Origin: JBHJGS01 sp050331575
GTDB taxonomy: Bacteria > Pseudomonadota > Alphaproteobacteria > Sphingomonadales > Rhodothalassiaceae
Direction: 5' to 3'
Assembly: GCA_050331575.1 (NCBI GenBank)
Contig: JBHJGS010000006.1
Span: 1 to 64,000, forward strand
DNA length: 64,000 bases
Part shown: piece by piece, positions 42,831-51,637 of the stretch
How the letters are laid out: each line of letters begins with the position of its first letter
Position numbering within the stretch: the first letter of the stretch is position 1
Notes under the pieces: generated by a model
What the model was told of the DNA's origin: nothing
What the model saw: only the letters and a program-made list of their open reading frames with translations
The model's database searches: none
Translations under genes and position numbers: made by a program

Positions 42831-44372
42831 GTCTGCAGGCAAATAGATGTCAGTGGCGATCCGAAGCTTACGCACGTCCTGCTCGGCGCGGCGAAATGGG
42901 AACGCATCCTCCGGCAGCGCCAAGGCGTCCGCGATCGACCAGAGCAACAGATCCAGGCCGACGGCTTGGGAGGTTAAGGCCGCGCCGCCGATGCGCGGAT
43001 TGACCTCGATCAAATGGATCGTGCCATCAGTTTCGAGCATCGCCTGGCAGTTCACCGGTCCGCACAGCCCGAGACGCGACAGCCAGCGGCCCGCCGCCGC
43101 TTCGAGCTGAGTGTCGCGAAACGTGGTGCTGACATGCGCCTCTCCGGCCACGACCGTGTCTCGGCGGCGCAGAACCACACCGCGCGGCTGCGCTGCCTGA
43201 TCCAGCCAGGAGTCGATGCTGATTTCCACGCCGGTGCGCAGCGGCTGATAGATCGGATGCGGGAACCGGTCAGCGAGATCGATCGCGGCGGCCCGGTTCG
43301 GCGCGTGCGTCACCGGATAGCGGCCGCCATAGCGATTCTTGACCACCAGCGGGCCGTCAAACGCCTCTGGCGTGGCCGCGGCGGGGATCACCGGCAGGCC
43401 GGCTTCGGCGCCAAACCGGGCGAAGGCCAGCTTATCCAGGCAGCGGGTCAAGGCTGCGGTATCAGACACGCATACCCGGATACCGGCCTGTTCCAGGCGC
43501 AACTTGTGGCGGGCCCAAAACATCAACTCGCCGTCCCGGGTGGGAAGAATCATCGCGATGCCCCGCTCACGGCATCCGGCGATCAGGCTGTCGATATGCT
43601 TGTCGTCTGTGCGCGGCATACGCCAAAACTCCGCGGCGGTGTGGCGCGTGATCGCCTGGGGATCGCAATCCCCGGCGATTGCCCGCAGCTGCGGCGAAAG
43701 TTGGTTGGCCGCGCGGCTGACAGCCTGCAGCAAAGGCACCTTGGCTGCCGCGCTGGTCAGCAGCACGGCCTTGCCGTGCAGCTGTTCAGGGGCCAGGCGT
43801 GCGATCAGGTCGGGGTCAACGGTGCAGGCCTGAACAACGGCGTCGACCGGCTGGCCATCGATCAACACATGGCCCTGCAACACACCTTCGCGCCGAAAGC
43901 CATGGGCTTCGAACAACGCGACATGTTGGCGCCGATGCGCATAACATTCCGTGGTGAGCCGCCGGAAACGCAGATGCTGGAAGGCCACGGTTTTCAGCAT
44001 GGTTAGGAAGGCGCCCAGGCACTGGGCATAGCGCGGCGCGTGCGCAGCCACGGCGGGATCCAGCAAGAAGGACACCTCCGCGCGCCGATCGGCCCAGGCG
44101 ATGTGCACCAGCCCGCCATAGCCGATCAAGCGTCCGCCCTTGGCCAGGCGCAGCAGGATTTTGGCCGGTTGCTGCTGGGCCATGTCCGGCCAGACCTGCT
44201 CGTCGAAATAGCGGCGCTGCGCGTCAGCGCTCAGATACGCGCTCTGGCGCAGCGCATCCATCTGCGCATTCCGCCAAAGACGGATCGGTTCGATATCCTC
44301 CGGTCGCACCGCTGAGAGCGTGAAATCCGGGGCGGCGTGCCAGCTTTGCTCGGACAGACACTGATAGACCAT
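42819..44372 (-). CDS. GNAT acetyltransferase fused to an ATP-grasp ligase
   Basis: A 517-aa fusion. Residues about 10-185 form a GNAT domain of the PseH/RimJ type (RLWRNAQMDALRQ, the LVHIAWADRRAEVSFLLDP stretch, FQHLRFRRLTTECYAHRRQ). After a linker, about 200-510 form an ATP-grasp with a Rossmann-like first domain (VLLTSAAAKVPLLQA) and the ATP-grasp core (FDGPLVVKNRYGGRYP, EVNPRIGGAALTSQAVGLDL with the metal-binding Glu/Asn). A GNAT beside PseB-PseC would N-acetylate the 4-amino sugar; an ATP-grasp would add a second carboxylic acid or amino acid. So it may decorate a nonulosonate-like sugar or its 4-amino intermediate; this is inference. The ATG at 44372 has AAGGGA upstream. Confidence 0.85.
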   Translation of the reverse strand: MVYQCLSEQSWHAAPDFTLSAVRPEDIEPIRLWRNAQMDALRQSAYLSADAQRRYFDEQVWPDMAQQQPAKILLRLAKGGRLIGYGGLVHIAWADRRAEVSFLLDPAVAAHAPRYAQCLGAFLTMLKTVAFQHLRFRRLTTECYAHRRQHVALFEAHGFRREGVLQGHVLIDGQPVDAVVQACTVDPDLIARLAPEQLHGKAVLLTSAAAKVPLLQAVSRAANQLSPQLRAIAGDCDPQAITRHTAAEFWRMPRTDDKHIDSLIAGCRERGIAMILPTRDGELMFWARHKLRLEQAGIRVCVSDTAALTRCLDKLAFARFGAEAGLPVIPAAATPEAFDGPLVVKNRYGGRYPVTHAPNRAAAIDLADRFPHPIYQPLRTGVEISIDSWLDQAAQPRGVVLRRRDTVVAGEAHVSTTFRDTQLEAAAGRWLSRLGLCGPVNCQAMLETDGTIHLIEVNPRIGGAALTSQAVGLDLLLWSIADALALPEDAFPFRRAEQDVRKLRIATDIYLPADTPD

Positions 44373-44459
44373 TGGCAGATCCCTTCCCTGCTCAGGCATC
44401 TTGACGCGCGCGGGCAAAGCTCACACAGAGCAGGGGCCCGCCGCGTTGGAGCTTTGCTC

Positions 44460-45212
44460 ATGCGTCATGTGGTCTGTATCGTCCAGGCGCGACGGCGATC
44501 CAGCCGCTTGCCCGATAAGATCTTAAAGCCGCTTAACGGTCAGCCGGTGCTGCAGCATGTGCTGGCACGCTGCAGCCGTATCCCAGGCATTGACCAAGTG
44601 GTCTGTGCCGGCGTCGACGATCCTTACGAAGCACCGGTGCGCGATCTGGCAGAGGCCCTGGGGGTGGGTGTCTTCGCCGGATCGGAAGCCGATGTGCTGG
44701 CGCGCTACCGGCACGCCGCGGACGCGGCGGGGGCCAGCCACGTGATGCGCGTGACCGCTGATTGCCCCTTGCTGGATCCGGTCGTGGCCGGGGATCTGAT
44801 TGCGGCCTTTTTCGACAGCGATGCAGATTTCGCCATCAGTCGCGGCTTTCCGCATGGGCTGGACTGTGAGATTTTCACTCAGGACTTGCTGCGACGCGCC
44901 CATGATGCGGCGGAAGACGCGTTGGACCGAGAGCATGTCACCTTGTGGATGAAGCGGCAAACCGATATGCGCCGGGCCGAGCTGAAGCCGGATCCGCCGC
45001 CCACCCACGCCGAACGCTGGGTATTGGATTATCCGGAAGATTATCGCTTCTTACAGGCGTTGTTTGATGTTTTGGGGCCTTCTGGAGCGCAGGCCGGCTG
45101 GCGCCACATCCAAGCTGTCCTGGACGACCGTCCGGACCTGCGCGCCATCAATGCCGCTCGGGCGCAGGATTGGCGCGCCGCCAATGCTGAGGTGCATGCG
45201 CGGCGACAATGA
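44460..45212 (+). CDS. SpsF-like cytidylyltransferase family protein
   Basis: A 250-aa nucleotidyltransferase of the SpsF/CMP-sugar synthetase type. The start VVCIVQARRRSSRLPDKILK is the conserved sugar-nucleotidyl motif (Q-A-R-x-x-S-x-R-L-P-x-K); VMRVTADCPLLDP is the second motif. SpsF proteins are in spore coat and flagellin glycan clusters and activate or modify nonulosonic-like sugars; they differ from PseF in the opening motif. A GGAG is 9 bases before the ATG at 44460. It is divergent from the GNAT-ATP-grasp gene (87 bp between starts). Confidence 0.85.
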   Translation: MRHVVCIVQARRRSSRLPDKILKPLNGQPVLQHVLARCSRIPGIDQVVCAGVDDPYEAPVRDLAEALGVGVFAGSEADVLARYRHAADAAGASHVMRVTADCPLLDPVVAGDLIAAFFDSDADFAISRGFPHGLDCEIFTQDLLRRAHDAAEDALDREHVTLWMKRQTDMRRAELKPDPPPTHAERWVLDYPEDYRFLQALFDVLGPSGAQAGWRHIQAVLDDRPDLRAINAARAQDWRAANAEVHARRQ

Positions 45213-45245
45213 TCCCGCGAAGGCCGCGATGGGCAGGCGCTGAAA

Positions 45246-45322
45246 TGGTCGGGGAGAGAGGATTCGAACCTCCGGCCCCTGCGTCCCGAACACAGTGCTC
45301 TACCAGGCTGAGCTACTCCCCG
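45246..45322 (-). tRNA. tRNA-Pro (anticodon CGG)
   Basis: Reverse strand, 77 nt with encoded CCA. Acceptor CGGGGAG pairs with CTCCCCG before discriminator A and CCA. The D-arm has AGCTCAGCCTGGTAGAGCA, the anticodon loop is TTCGGGA (anticodon CGG, Pro), and the T-arm GGTTCGAATCC is standard. Stem CTGTG/CGCAG closes the anticodon arm. Several reading frames that run through it are artefacts. Confidence 0.97.
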
Positions 45323-45409
45323 ACGCAAGGATGAGGGCGCCTTATAGGGATGGGCTTAAGACCCCGCAAGCCTTTTTCGCTGAAGAATGCGTGACAGGGC
45401 AGCAGACCG

Positions 45410-45850
45410 TCACGACGAGGTATGGTCCGCCACGATGCGCCACTGCCCATTGATCTTCCGCAACACCAGGGTGAACAGACCGGTGGCATCCCCAACCGGC
45501 CGACGCAGTGTAAAGCGGCCGAACACATGCGCTGCGGTCGCGCGATCGGCGGGCCCAAGGGTCTGGATGTCCAACTGCGAGAATTGGAGGGTGCCCCGCT
45601 TGGCCGCGGTATCGTAACGCTGCTGATAGCGTTCCAGGGTTGCCTGCCAGCCGCGCGTCACCTGATTGCCGGAGACAAAGCGCAAGTCCGGAGAGCGCCA
45701 ATAACCGTCCATGAAGGCCTCCAGATCACCGGCATTCCAAGCCGCGGTCTGAGCGTTTAGAACGGCGCGGATATCGCCGGCATCGTCGGCGCGCACAGGC
45801 GTGGCGCATGCCAGCAAGATCACCATCGTGACGGCGAGGTATCTGCTCAC
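45410..45850 (-). CDS. Exported SnoaL-like (DUF4440-type) protein
   Basis: A 146-aa secreted protein. The signal peptide is VSRYLAVTMVILLACATPVRA (GTG start, 45850; GGGAG 7 bases upstream). The mature part has the NTF2-like pattern: DIRAVLNAQTAAWNAGDLEA (helices), then LRFVSGNQVTRGWQATLERY and LRKINGQWRIVADHTSS (C-terminal strand ending). Members bind or transform small molecules; no substrate can be given. It lies on the same strand after the polyprenyl synthase gene, 22 bp away. Confidence 0.78.
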   Translation of the reverse strand: MSRYLAVTMVILLACATPVRADDAGDIRAVLNAQTAAWNAGDLEAFMDGYWRSPDLRFVSGNQVTRGWQATLERYQQRYDTAAKRGTLQFSQLDIQTLGPADRATAAHVFGRFTLRRPVGDATGLFTLVLRKINGQWRIVADHTSS

Positions 45851-45872
45851 GGTCGGCTCCCCATGGGCTCGG

Positions 45873-46904
45873 TCAATAAGCCCGATCGATACAGAAATCG
45901 ACGATGCCCGCCAGGGCCCGGCGGGTCTCGTTATCGGCAAAGAGGGTCAAGGCGGCTTTGGCGCGGTCGCCATAGTGGCGCGCCCGGGTCAGGGTCTCGT
46001 CGACCCCGCCATGGCGCTGCACCAGCGCCACGGCGCGCTCCAGATCGCCAGACGTCTGCTCCATATCGCCCAAGGTGCGTTGCCAGAATGCCTGCTCCTC
46101 ACGGCTGCCGCGCGCGAACGCCAGGATCACCGGCAAGGTGATCTTGCCGTCGCGGAAATCGTCACCGACCCGTTTGCCCAGCTCCGCCTGGGCGGCGGAA
46201 TAGTCCAGCACATCATCGGTCAGCTGGAATGCCACGCCCAGATTGCGGCCATAGGCATCCAGCGCGTCTTCCTCAGCCTCCGGCCGCTCCGCGACAATCC
46301 CCGCGATGCGGCAGGCCGCGGCGAACAAGGCGGCGGTCTTGGCGCGGATCACCTCCAGATAGGCGTCCTCTTCGGTCGATAGGTCATTGGTCGTGGCCAG
46401 TTGCAGCACCTCGCCCTCGGCGATGACGCTGGAGGCCTGAGACAGCGTTTCCAGCACCTTCAAGGAGCCATCGGCGGTCATCAGTTCAAACGCGCGGGAG
46501 AACAGAAAATCCCCGACCAGCACGCTGGCCTTGTTGCCCCAAAGGATATTGGCGGATTCCTTGCCCCGCCGCATGCCGCTCTCATCGACCACATCATCAT
46601 GCAGCAGCGTGGCGGTGTGGATGAACTCCACGCAGGCGGCCAGATTATAGTGCCGCACGCCCTGATAGCCGAGCATGCGCGCGCACGCCAATGTCAGCAT
46701 CGGGCGCAGGCGTTTGCCGCCCGAGGCAATCAGATGGCCGGCCAGTTGCGGGATCAGCGCCACCGGGCTTTTCATGCGTTCCAAGATGGTCTGGTTGACG
46801 CGCGCCATATCGGCGGCAAGCATGGCCTGCAATTGCCCCAACGCATCGGCGGGCGCGGCCGGCGCGGACCGGGAAAGCGGTTGGGTGTCTGGCGCGGAAC
46901 ACAC
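45873..46904 (-). CDS. ispB: Polyprenyl diphosphate synthase (IspB type)
   Basis: A 343-aa trans-prenyltransferase that makes the C40-C50 side chain of ubiquinone. The first Asp-rich motif is LLHDDVVDESGMRRG, the second QLTDDVLDY; GGKRLRPMLTLA and NILWGNKASVLVGDFLFSRA are family marks. Which chain length (octa-, nona- or decaprenyl) cannot be judged from sequence here. I use the GTG at 46904; longer in-frame starts up to 47240 would overlap the divergent DUF2007 gene and encode unrelated sequence. Confidence 0.93.
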   Translation of the reverse strand: MCSAPDTQPLSRSAPAAPADALGQLQAMLAADMARVNQTILERMKSPVALIPQLAGHLIASGGKRLRPMLTLACARMLGYQGVRHYNLAACVEFIHTATLLHDDVVDESGMRRGKESANILWGNKASVLVGDFLFSRAFELMTADGSLKVLETLSQASSVIAEGEVLQLATTNDLSTEEDAYLEVIRAKTAALFAAACRIAGIVAERPEAEEDALDAYGRNLGVAFQLTDDVLDYSAAQAELGKRVGDDFRDGKITLPVILAFARGSREEQAFWQRTLGDMEQTSGDLERAVALVQRHGGVDETLTRARHYGDRAKAALTLFADNETRRALAGIVDFCIDRAY

Positions 46905-47058
46905 GGACGGGAAAAACCTGTTACAGCAGCGGCGGGCCGCTCCGGCCTGGCGCGGAACCAAGAGGGATGACAATAAGGAGCGTCCAGGCAAGATTACAAG
47001 ACCGCCGGGCGCGTGATCCGGTTTTGTCGCGGGCGTGTCTGCCAGGAAGGGGAGGAGG

Positions 47059-47283
47059 ATGCAAGCGATCCTGGAAGCCTCGGATATCGTTCTGATCGAT
47101 TTTGCCCGGGCGCTGTTGCGCGATGCCGGGCTGACTGCGGAGGTGTTCGACACCAATATCAGTTTGACCGAAGGCATGATCGGCGTCTTCCCCCGGCGCT
47201 TGATGGTGCCGGCGGACGAAGCGGCCCAGGCCCGGCGCATTCTGCGCGAGGCCGGACTGGAGCGCGAATTGCGTGACGCCTGA
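47059..47283 (+). CDS. DUF2007 (PII-signalling-like) protein
   Basis: A 74-aa protein of the DUF2007 type: VLIDFARALLRDAGLTAEVF, then IGVFPRRLMVPADEAAQARR and ILREAG. The family fold is like the end of a metal-binding or ferredoxin-like domain and is of unknown role. AAGGGG precedes the ATG at 47059. Its stop overlaps the methyltransferase start (GTGACGCCTGA), so the two genes are co-translated. Confidence 0.8.
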   Translation: MQAILEASDIVLIDFARALLRDAGLTAEVFDTNISLTEGMIGVFPRRLMVPADEAAQARRILREAGLERELRDA

Positions 47284-48061
47284 CACGGCCACGGTGGATG
47301 ATTTGCTGGGCGGGGCCTTGAAGCTGCGCCAGCCGCGGCACGGCTATCGGATCTCGATTGATACCGTGCTGCTGGCCGCCGCCATTCCCGCCGTCCCCGG
47401 TCAGCGCGTGCTGGAAGTTGGCATGGGCACCGGCGGTGCCGCCTTGGCTTTGGCCTATCGCTGCCAGCAGGTCCATGTCACCGGGTTGGAGGCGCAGCCG
47501 AGTCTGGCGGATTTCGCCCGCGCCAATATTGCCCTGAATGGCCTGGACGGGCGCATCGACATTGTCATCGGCTCGCTGGATCAGCCGGTGCTGAACGGGC
47601 GCGACAGGTTCGACCATGTCTTCGCCAATCCGCCCTATCATGATCCGAGCCGGGGCGAGGCGTCGCCTTATGCCGACAAGGCACGGGCGCACTGTCATGA
47701 CCATTTGTCGCTGGCCGATTGGGTCGCCTTCTGTCTTGCCCATGTCCGGCATAAGGGCAGCATCACCTTTATTCACCGGGCGGACCGCATGGCCGATCTG
47801 ATCGCGCTGCTCGCCCCGCGCGCCGGCGATGTCACGCTGTTGCCGCTATGGCCCAAGCCTGGGCGGGCGGCCAAGCGGGTGATCATCCAGGCGCGCCGCG
47901 GCTCCAAAGGCGGTAGCCGGGTTCTGCCCGGGCTGGTTCTGCACGGCCATGATGTCCGCTATACCGCCGAGGCGGAATCGGTGCTGCGCCACGGCCGGGC
48001 GCTGTCCTTGGCGCCGGAGGCAGCGCCGCACGCGTTGAAGAAGGCCAACGGTTTCGCCTAA
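47273..48061 (+). CDS. TrmN6-like tRNA1(Val) adenine-N6 methyltransferase
   Basis: A 262-aa SAM-dependent methyltransferase. SAM motif I is VLEVGMGTGGAALALAYRC, motif IV the N6-adenine NPPYHDP tetrad (FANPPYHDPSRGEASPYADK). The first residues (TVDDLLGGALKLRQPRHGYR) match TrmN6/YfiC, which modifies A37 of tRNA1(Val). Start GTG 47273 overlaps the DUF2007 gene. The call is by family; other small RNA or glutamine methylases share this motif. Confidence 0.85.
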   Translation: MTPDTATVDDLLGGALKLRQPRHGYRISIDTVLLAAAIPAVPGQRVLEVGMGTGGAALALAYRCQQVHVTGLEAQPSLADFARANIALNGLDGRIDIVIGSLDQPVLNGRDRFDHVFANPPYHDPSRGEASPYADKARAHCHDHLSLADWVAFCLAHVRHKGSITFIHRADRMADLIALLAPRAGDVTLLPLWPKPGRAAKRVIIQARRGSKGGSRVLPGLVLHGHDVRYTAEAESVLRHGRALSLAPEAAPHALKKANGFA

Positions 48062-48114
48062 GCTGGCCGGCAAATGGCGGGCGGCAGGGAAGGGGACACA
48101 CCATTCCAAACCCT

Positions 48115-48954
48115 TTGACACAGGCGCTTGGCGCGCTCAGGCGGCGGCTGTTCGGTGCGCCGCGGCCATTGGTCACGATGGTGCGGCTGACCGGGGCAAT
48201 CGGCCAGGGCGGCCGGTTTCGCGGCCTGCTCAACCATGAGGCCGTGGCGCGGCAGATCGACCAGGCCTTCAAGCCGTCGGGCCTGAAGGCGGTGGCCCTG
48301 GTGGTCAATTCGCCCGGCGGTTCGCCGGTGCAGTCCGCGCTCATCCATGAGCATATCCGGCGGCTCGCCGACGAGAAGTCGGTGCCGGTGCTGGCTTTTG
48401 CTGAGGATGTCGCTGCCTCGGGCGGCTATCTGATTTTGTTGGCCGGGGATGAGCTTTATGCGCACGACGCCTCGCTGATCGGCTCCATCGGCGTGGTCTC
48501 CGGCGGTTTCGGCTTTCCTGAGGCGCTGGCGCGGCTGGGCGTGGAGCGACGCGTCTACACCCAGGGCGAGAACAAGGTGCGGCTGGACCCGTTCCTGCCG
48601 GAAAAGCCGGAGGACAAGGCCTGGCTGTCCGGTATTCAAGAACAGGTGCACGGCTATTTCAAGGATCTAGTGCGGCGGCGTCGGCAGGGCCACTTGCCCG
48701 AGGATGCGGCAGGCCTGTTCTCCGGCGACGTCTGGGTCGGCGAGGGCGCGCGTCGCTTGGGGCTGATCGACGGCCTGGGCACCGCGGAGGCGGTGCTGAA
48801 ACAAAAGTTCGGCCAGAAAGTGCGCATTCGTCCGATCGAAAAGCGTCGCGGCGTGCTGGCCTCGATGACCGGCGCGCAAGACAGCCGCGGCGGGCCGGAA
48901 CAGTGGCTGGCAGCACTGGATGCGCAAGCTTTGTGGCGGCGCTGGGGGCTATAA
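48115..48954 (+). CDS. S49-family signal-peptide-peptidase-like protease (SohB/SppA type)
   Basis: A 279-aa S49 peptidase. The nucleophile Ser is in EDVAASGGYLI and the general-base Lys in YTQGENKVRLDPFLP, the Ser/Lys dyad of the family; VNSPGGSPVQSA is the other strong block. No clear N-terminal transmembrane segment is seen, unlike many SohB proteins, so localisation is uncertain. The TTG at 48115 is the ORF start used; an AAGGGG at about 48090 is 7 bases before an ATT (48103) in the same frame, so the real start may be slightly earlier. Confidence 0.87.
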   Translation: MTQALGALRRRLFGAPRPLVTMVRLTGAIGQGGRFRGLLNHEAVARQIDQAFKPSGLKAVALVVNSPGGSPVQSALIHEHIRRLADEKSVPVLAFAEDVAASGGYLILLAGDELYAHDASLIGSIGVVSGGFGFPEALARLGVERRVYTQGENKVRLDPFLPEKPEDKAWLSGIQEQVHGYFKDLVRRRRQGHLPEDAAGLFSGDVWVGEGARRLGLIDGLGTAEAVLKQKFGQKVRIRPIEKRRGVLASMTGAQDSRGGPEQWLAALDAQALWRRWGL

Positions 48955-48957
48955 GGG

Positions 48958-49272
48958 ATGGATGACGAGGACGCTGATCTGGTCTTGTCCGCGCTGCGGG
49001 AGAGCATCGACAATATCGATGCCGCGCTGATCTGCCTGCTGGCCGAGCGGTTCAAGATCACCCAGCGGGTCGGCGAATATAAGGCCAAGAAGGGCCTGCC
49101 GCCGTCGGACAAGGATCGCGAGGCGCGCCAGATCGAACGCCTGCGCACGCTTGCCGCCGACGCCTCGCTGGATCCGGACTTCTCGGAGAAGTTTCTCGCC
49201 TTCATCATTGATGAGGTGATCCGTCGGCATGTCGCCATCCGCCAAAGCGCTGGACCGGAGACAGAGGCCTGA
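48958..49272 (+). CDS. Chorismate mutase, AroQ type
   Basis: A 104-aa monofunctional AroQ chorismate mutase, which turns chorismate into prephenate for Phe/Tyr synthesis. The three-helix pattern is clear: ALRESIDNIDAALICLLAER, then FKITQRVGEYKAKKGL and DKDREARQIERLR. The ATG at 48958 follows AAGGG closely, 3 bp after the S49 gene stop. Next downstream is thyA, 33 bp later. Confidence 0.93.
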   Translation: MDDEDADLVLSALRESIDNIDAALICLLAERFKITQRVGEYKAKKGLPPSDKDREARQIERLRTLAADASLDPDFSEKFLAFIIDEVIRRHVAIRQSAGPETEA

Positions 49273-49305
49273 TTAAACTGAAGCCCCAAGATGTGGAGGG
49301 GCTCT

Positions 49306-50106
49306 ATGGCGAACGATCAATATCTTGAGCTGCTGGCCCGGGTGCGGCAGGCGGGCGTGTTCAAAGCGGACCGCACCGGCACGGGCACCTATTCGATCTT
49401 CGGTCATCAGATGCGCTTTGATCTGGCCGACGGCTTTCCGCTGATCACCACCAAGAAATTGCACATCCGTTCGATCATCCACGAGCTGCTCTGGTTTCTC
49501 TCCGGCGACACCAACATCGCCTATCTGAAGCAAAACGGGGTCAGCATCTGGGATGAATGGGCCGATGCCGGCGGCGATCTGGGCCCGGTCTATGGCGCGC
49601 AATGGCGCAGCTGGCGCACCGCCGATGGCGGCACAGTCGATCAGATCGCTTGGGTGCTGAACGAGATCCGCCGCAATCCGGACAGCCGCCGCCTGGTGGT
49701 CAGCGCCTGGAATCCCGGCGACCTTGACCAGATGGCGCTGCCGCCATGCCATTGCCTGTTTCAGTTCTACGTCGCCCAAGGCCGCCTGTCGTGCCAGCTG
49801 TACCAGCGCTCCGCGGACGTCTTTTTGGGCGTGCCCTTCAACATCGCCTCCTATGCGCTGCTGACGCACATGATCGCTCATGTCACCGGTTTGCAGCCGG
49901 GCGTGTTCGTGCATAGTTTAGGGGACGCACATCTGTATGCAAATCATGTAGAACAGGCTGATTTACAACTGACACGGATACCAAGACCTTATCCGGAGCT
50001 GCAAATAAATCGAAGCGTCGACGACTTATTCGGCTTCGTTTATGATGATTTTACCATCTTGGGCTATGACCCGCATCCGCACATCAAGGCGCCGGTGGCC
50101 GTCTGA
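49306..50106 (+). CDS. thyA: ThyA, thymidylate synthase
   Basis: ThyA makes dTMP from dUMP with methylene-tetrahydrofolate. The catalytic cysteine is in LPPCHCLFQFYV; the phosphate-binding DRTGTGTYSIFGHQMRF, RRLVVSAWNPGDL and the SADVFLGVPFNIASYALL segments are all present. The end of the gene turns AT-richer (TTACAACTGACACGG, CAAATAAATCG), unlike the neighbours, but the reading frame is intact. I use the ATG at 49306 after GGAGGGG (266 aa). Confidence 0.96.
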   Translation: MANDQYLELLARVRQAGVFKADRTGTGTYSIFGHQMRFDLADGFPLITTKKLHIRSIIHELLWFLSGDTNIAYLKQNGVSIWDEWADAGGDLGPVYGAQWRSWRTADGGTVDQIAWVLNEIRRNPDSRRLVVSAWNPGDLDQMALPPCHCLFQFYVAQGRLSCQLYQRSADVFLGVPFNIASYALLTHMIAHVTGLQPGVFVHSLGDAHLYANHVEQADLQLTRIPRPYPELQINRSVDDLFGFVYDDFTILGYDPHPHIKAPVAV

Positions 50107-50153
50107 ATTGTCCGAGCTTCATGGCGCCGGCGATCCCGACAGGAGGTCAGCGC

Positions 50154-50807
50154 ATGCTTGGCAAAATGATGCGCGAGCGCCGGTACAAAAAAGAGGTCGC
50201 TGACCTTATCGATCTGATCGCTCGGGCCTGTCGGCGCGACCTTGGCCAGCCCAGCACCTGCGAGATCGTCTCCTCGTCCGACGCTGCGGCCGGCGATACC
50301 GAGTTGAAGTTGGAAACCCCCGCCGGCAGCGTTGACGGCCGTTTGAGCCATTCCGACACGGGCTGGACCCTGCATTTGACCGGCGCGGATTGGAGCGCCA
50401 CGATCTTTCCTCACCAAGGGCTCCACAACGCCGTGCCGCCGATCATCGCCGGCAGCTTCGGCGAACGGGCGCGGGCGCGCGCGCTGTTTCAGAAATTCCG
50501 GGAACTGACGCCGTTTTACATCGATATCGAAGAACATCCGATCGATGAACGCATCTGGCCGGACATGGTCAGCCTTGGCTTCACCCGGCGCTTCACCGGC
50601 GCGCGGGGGGGCAAGCTCACCGTGTCGATCGAGGTTGATCGAAGCCTGCCGGACAGCCCCAACTTCCGGCTGGAGGCTGCCTGCGGCAAGCGCGGGGATC
50701 TGATCAGCTCGCAATGGGTGGCCGATCCGCGCCATCTAATTGCCCTGGCCGAACGGTTCGAAATGATGGCGATCGAGCCGGATCCGACGGAGAAGATGGT
50801 CTATTGA
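50154..50807 (+). CDS. Hypothetical protein, 217 aa
   Basis: I do not recognise a family. AGGAGG lies 8 bases before the ATG at 50154, and the gene sits between thyA and a convergent hydrolase, with a 7-bp overlap with the latter. The protein is soluble and mixed alpha/beta: N-terminal basic helix (MLGKMMRERRYKKEVADLID), then strands such as TPFYIDIEEHPIDERIWPDM and a GARGGKLTVSIEVDRS segment. It has no transmembrane segment or signal peptide and no recognisable catalytic pattern. Confidence 0.7.
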   Translation: MLGKMMRERRYKKEVADLIDLIARACRRDLGQPSTCEIVSSSDAAAGDTELKLETPAGSVDGRLSHSDTGWTLHLTGADWSATIFPHQGLHNAVPPIIAGSFGERARARALFQKFRELTPFYIDIEEHPIDERIWPDMVSLGFTRRFTGARGGKLTVSIEVDRSLPDSPNFRLEAACGKRGDLISSQWVADPRHLIALAERFEMMAIEPDPTEKMVY

Positions 50808-51607
50808 GCCAGGCCGGCCATGAACTGGAACGCGGCCTCATGCCCACCGGTTTCGAACAGATCCCAGCCATGACCGGCGCCATGGACGATCACCCGCTGT
50901 GCGCGCGGCAGCGCTGCTGCCAGCGACTCAGAGAAGCGTGCCGGGACCACCTCATCGGCGGTGCCGTGAAAGATCAGCACCGGCTCGTCGACGCTGGGGG
51001 CGGCGGCCAGCGAATCGAATCGGTCCGATAGCAACAGGTCGACCAGCCAGCGCGGCATGCGCTCATAGCCCATCTGCGCGATCGACCCGAACGGTGCGGC
51101 CAGCACCAGGCCGGCGACCTGCTCTTCAGCGGCCAGGGGGACCGCCACGCCGGTTCCCAGGGAATAGCCGTACAGGATGACGCCGTTACTGGACACGCCT
51201 TGTGTCTCTAGCCAGCGCAAGGCCGCCCGGCCGTCCTCCAGCATCTTTTCGTCGCTGGGGCGACCGGGATTGCCGCCGAAGCCGCGATAATCGATGATCA
51301 ACAGGCCGTAGCCGGCTTCAACCAGCGGCGCGGTGCCGCGGACATAGCCGGCGACATTGCTGGCATTGCCGTGCAGATACAGGATCGTGCGCTCGCCCGG
51401 GCCCGGTGCGTGCCACCAGGCGTTCAGTCCGATGCCGTTGGCCAGCGGCACCTGAACCACCTCGATTGGGTAGCTCGCCTTGGCCGGGTCGGCCACCTCA
51501 CTGGACGGATTGAAGATCTGACCGCGATAATAGGTGTGCGCGGCATAGAGCCCTGAGCCGGTGAGCACCAGCAGGAGAGCCAAGCCAATGACCAGCCGTT
51601 TCACCAT
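50801..51607 (-). CDS. Membrane-anchored alpha/beta hydrolase (Bem46/YqkD-like)
   Basis: A 268-aa serine hydrolase with an uncleaved N-terminal helix (LVIGLALLLVLTGSGLYAAH). The catalytic pattern is LYLHGNASNVAGY (oxyanion), GYSLGTGVAVPLA (nucleophile Ser), HGTADEVVP (Asp) and HGAGHGWDLFETGGH (His). This Bem46-like family is common and has no agreed substrate. The ATG at 51607 follows AAGGA. It is divergent from folA with only 30 bp between starts. Confidence 0.87.
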   Translation of the reverse strand: MVKRLVIGLALLLVLTGSGLYAAHTYYRGQIFNPSSEVADPAKASYPIEVVQVPLANGIGLNAWWHAPGPGERTILYLHGNASNVAGYVRGTAPLVEAGYGLLIIDYRGFGGNPGRPSDEKMLEDGRAALRWLETQGVSSNGVILYGYSLGTGVAVPLAAEEQVAGLVLAAPFGSIAQMGYERMPRWLVDLLLSDRFDSLAAAPSVDEPVLIFHGTADEVVPARFSESLAAALPRAQRVIVHGAGHGWDLFETGGHEAAFQFMAGLAQ

Positions 51608-51637
51608 GGCGACCGTCCTTTCTGTGGCGATCACGAC

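Noticed and set aside
45041..45328. Frames reading through the tRNA-Pro gene
   Set aside because: They contain the familiar translation of tRNA sequence (VAQPGRALCSGRRGRRFESS) and overlap a complete tRNA cloverleaf.
49921..50040. AT-richer end of thyA as a sign of transfer or frameshift
   Set aside because: The reading frame is intact, and the residues match the normal C-terminal part of ThyA; codon drift over 120 bases is weak evidence.
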